Source: Deltaproteobacteria bacterium (lineage in GTDB: Bacteria; Desulfobacterota; DSM-4660; Desulfatiglandales; HGW-15). From it: a DNA stretch of 25,472 bases. Position numbers and translations under genes: made by a program. Location of the stretch: contig JAFDIC010000047.1 of NCBI GenBank assembly GCA_019308525.1, positions 1-25,472 on the forward strand. The letters run 5' to 3'. The notes beneath the pieces are model-generated. The model saw only the letters and a list, made by a program, of their open reading frames with translations. It searched no databases and was not told where the DNA came from. This document shows positions 24,474 to 25,472 of this stretch, piece after piece. Numbering within the stretch: position 1 is the first letter of the stretch; each line of letters opens with the position of its first letter.

Positions 24474-25472
24474 GCGATTATCCCACGCTCGGCATAGGAT
24501 CTGATCAGGGCTGGTGGTAGGCCCAGCAACTTGCCAAAAACGTATTCATTATCCTCGCCCAGCAGGGGCGCTGCTTTCCAGGACCCTGGCCCACCTCCCC
24601 TAAGCTTGAAAGGATAACCGTCGGTCTTTACCTTCCCCAGAACCGGATGATCCAGGGCGACGAAAAAGTCGTTGAATAGGAGCTGTGGGTCCCTGGCCAG
24701 ATCTTCCGCATTCTGAACGACACCGGCAGGAACGCCTGCCTGTTGAAGCCTCTCAACTGCCTTTTCAGCGACCTGCCCCGCCATCCATCGGCCCATATGT
24801 TTGTTCAATTCATCCCGGTATTTCTTCCGACTTGACAGGGATGAAAACTTTTCACTTCCGACCCAGGCGGGATGGCCGAGAACTTGGCAGAGTGCCTGCC
24901 ACTGATCTTCCGTGAAGACTGCGACAACACACCATCGATCTTCTCCAAGGCATTGATAACAACCGTGAGGAGCCGCCCCTGTGTCCGGGTCTTCATTACC
25001 CGTTGGAAGAATCTCATTTAGATTTACGGCCGCATCCAACAGGGCGGGGCCGATGGTGGTGCAGACGGCTTCATATTCCGATAGGTCGATGTGCTGTCCT
25101 TGTCCGGTTCGATCCCGGTATTCAAGAGCTGCCAGGACAGAGATGGCACCATATAATCCCGATACCATATCAGCATAGGCATAACCAAGGCCGATGGGTT
25201 CATCCTGGTCATAGGAGGTAAGGTATGTCAGTCCTCCCAGGGCCTGGACAGTAGGCCCCAGCCCTACATAATCCTTCCACGGTCCGGTCTGTCCCATGCT
25301 GGAGAGGCTCAGCATGATGAGCTTCCTGTTCCATTTCTTCAAGTTTTCATAGTCCAGTTCCCAGTTGGACATCACCCTCGGGGAAAAGTTTTCGATCAGG
25401 ATATCGCTGATCTTTACAAGCTCCAGGAACAATTCTCTGGCTTCAAGATAGTCCAGGTCGAGGGTGATACTT
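24470..25472 (-). CDS. Class III (CaiB/BaiF-type) CoA-transferase, N-terminus outside the window
   Basis: About 333 residues are visible; the frame stays open to the right edge, so the roughly 65-70 first residues are missing. Family features: SITLDLDYLEARELFLEL then DILIENFSPRVM, LSSMGQTGPW, and YADMVSGLYGA, whose Asp fits the catalytic aspartate of formyl-CoA transferase, then RTGQGQHIDLSEYEA. The C-terminal part AGVPAGVVQNAEDLARDPQL is also typical. The enzyme moves CoA between carboxylic acids. The acid used here cannot be told. The stop codon shares CTAG with the amidohydrolase stop. Confidence 0.92.
   Translation of the reverse strand, partial: SITLDLDYLEARELFLELVKISDILIENFSPRVMSNWELDYENLKKWNRKLIMLSLSSMGQTGPWKDYVGLGPTVQALGGLTYLTSYDQDEPIGLGYAYADMVSGLYGAISVLAALEYRDRTGQGQHIDLSEYEAVCTTIGPALLDAAVNLNEILPTGNEDPDTGAAPHGCYQCLGEDRWCVVAVFTEDQWQALCQVLGHPAWVGSEKFSSLSSRKKYRDELNKHMGRWMAGQVAEKAVERLQQAGVPAGVVQNAEDLARDPQLLFNDFFVALDHPVLGKVKTDGYPFKLRGGGPGSWKAAPLLGEDNEYVFGKLLGLPPALIRSYAERGIIA

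Overview
The window looks like chromosomal DNA from a Gram-negative bacterium with an outer membrane: it has an RND efflux system with an outer-membrane factor, an Mla/Mce-type lipid transport operon, lipoproteins and periplasmic binding proteins. Moderately high GC, frequent GGAG-type ribosome sites and the gene mix (YtcJ-like amidohydrolase, class III CoA-transferase, many solute-binding proteins) suggest a Desulfobacterota/deltaproteobacterial type organism. That assignment is an inference from style; no rRNA or marker gene is present. No tRNA, rRNA, CRISPR array, insertion sequence or prophage was seen.

Layout. Positions 1-120 hold the tail of a thioredoxin-like protein. On the minus strand 309-970 is a HicA-HicB toxin-antitoxin pair with a repeated putative operator upstream. 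From 1244 to 7754 is a coherent gene set: a glycerol-1-phosphate-dehydrogenase-like enzyme (+) converging on a minus-strand operon that reads binding protein, fused two-domain permease, ATPase, HAD-IIB phosphatase. I read this as uptake and processing of a phosphorylated organic compound, related to AfuABC-type importers rather than iron importers. A 611-base divergent intergenic region follows, then an orphan GltI-like amino-acid binding protein (8366-9226).

Positions 9677-15646 encode a tripartite RND efflux pump (lipoprotein adaptor, inner-membrane pump, outer-membrane factor) in one operon. Next come a six-helix potassium-channel-like protein (15714-16382) and a compact lipid-transport operon (16507-20373): MlaE with an N-terminal STAS domain, MlaF, an MCE protein with a long helical tail containing three 25-residue repeats, and a PqiC-like lipoprotein. 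Together these could form a trans-envelope conduit without soluble MlaC.

Positions 20529-22739 encode the most unusual protein: a dicarboxylate/amino-acid:cation symporter domain fused to a periplasmic family-3 solute-binding domain. The window ends with a YtcJ-like amidohydrolase (+) and a truncated class III CoA-transferase (-), whose stop codons overlap in a single CTAG.

Best candidates for something undescribed are (1) the symporter/binding-protein fusion, (2) the importer-phosphatase-dehydrogenase set with a changed substrate-site residue in the dehydrogenase, and (3) the repeat-built MCE needle operon.
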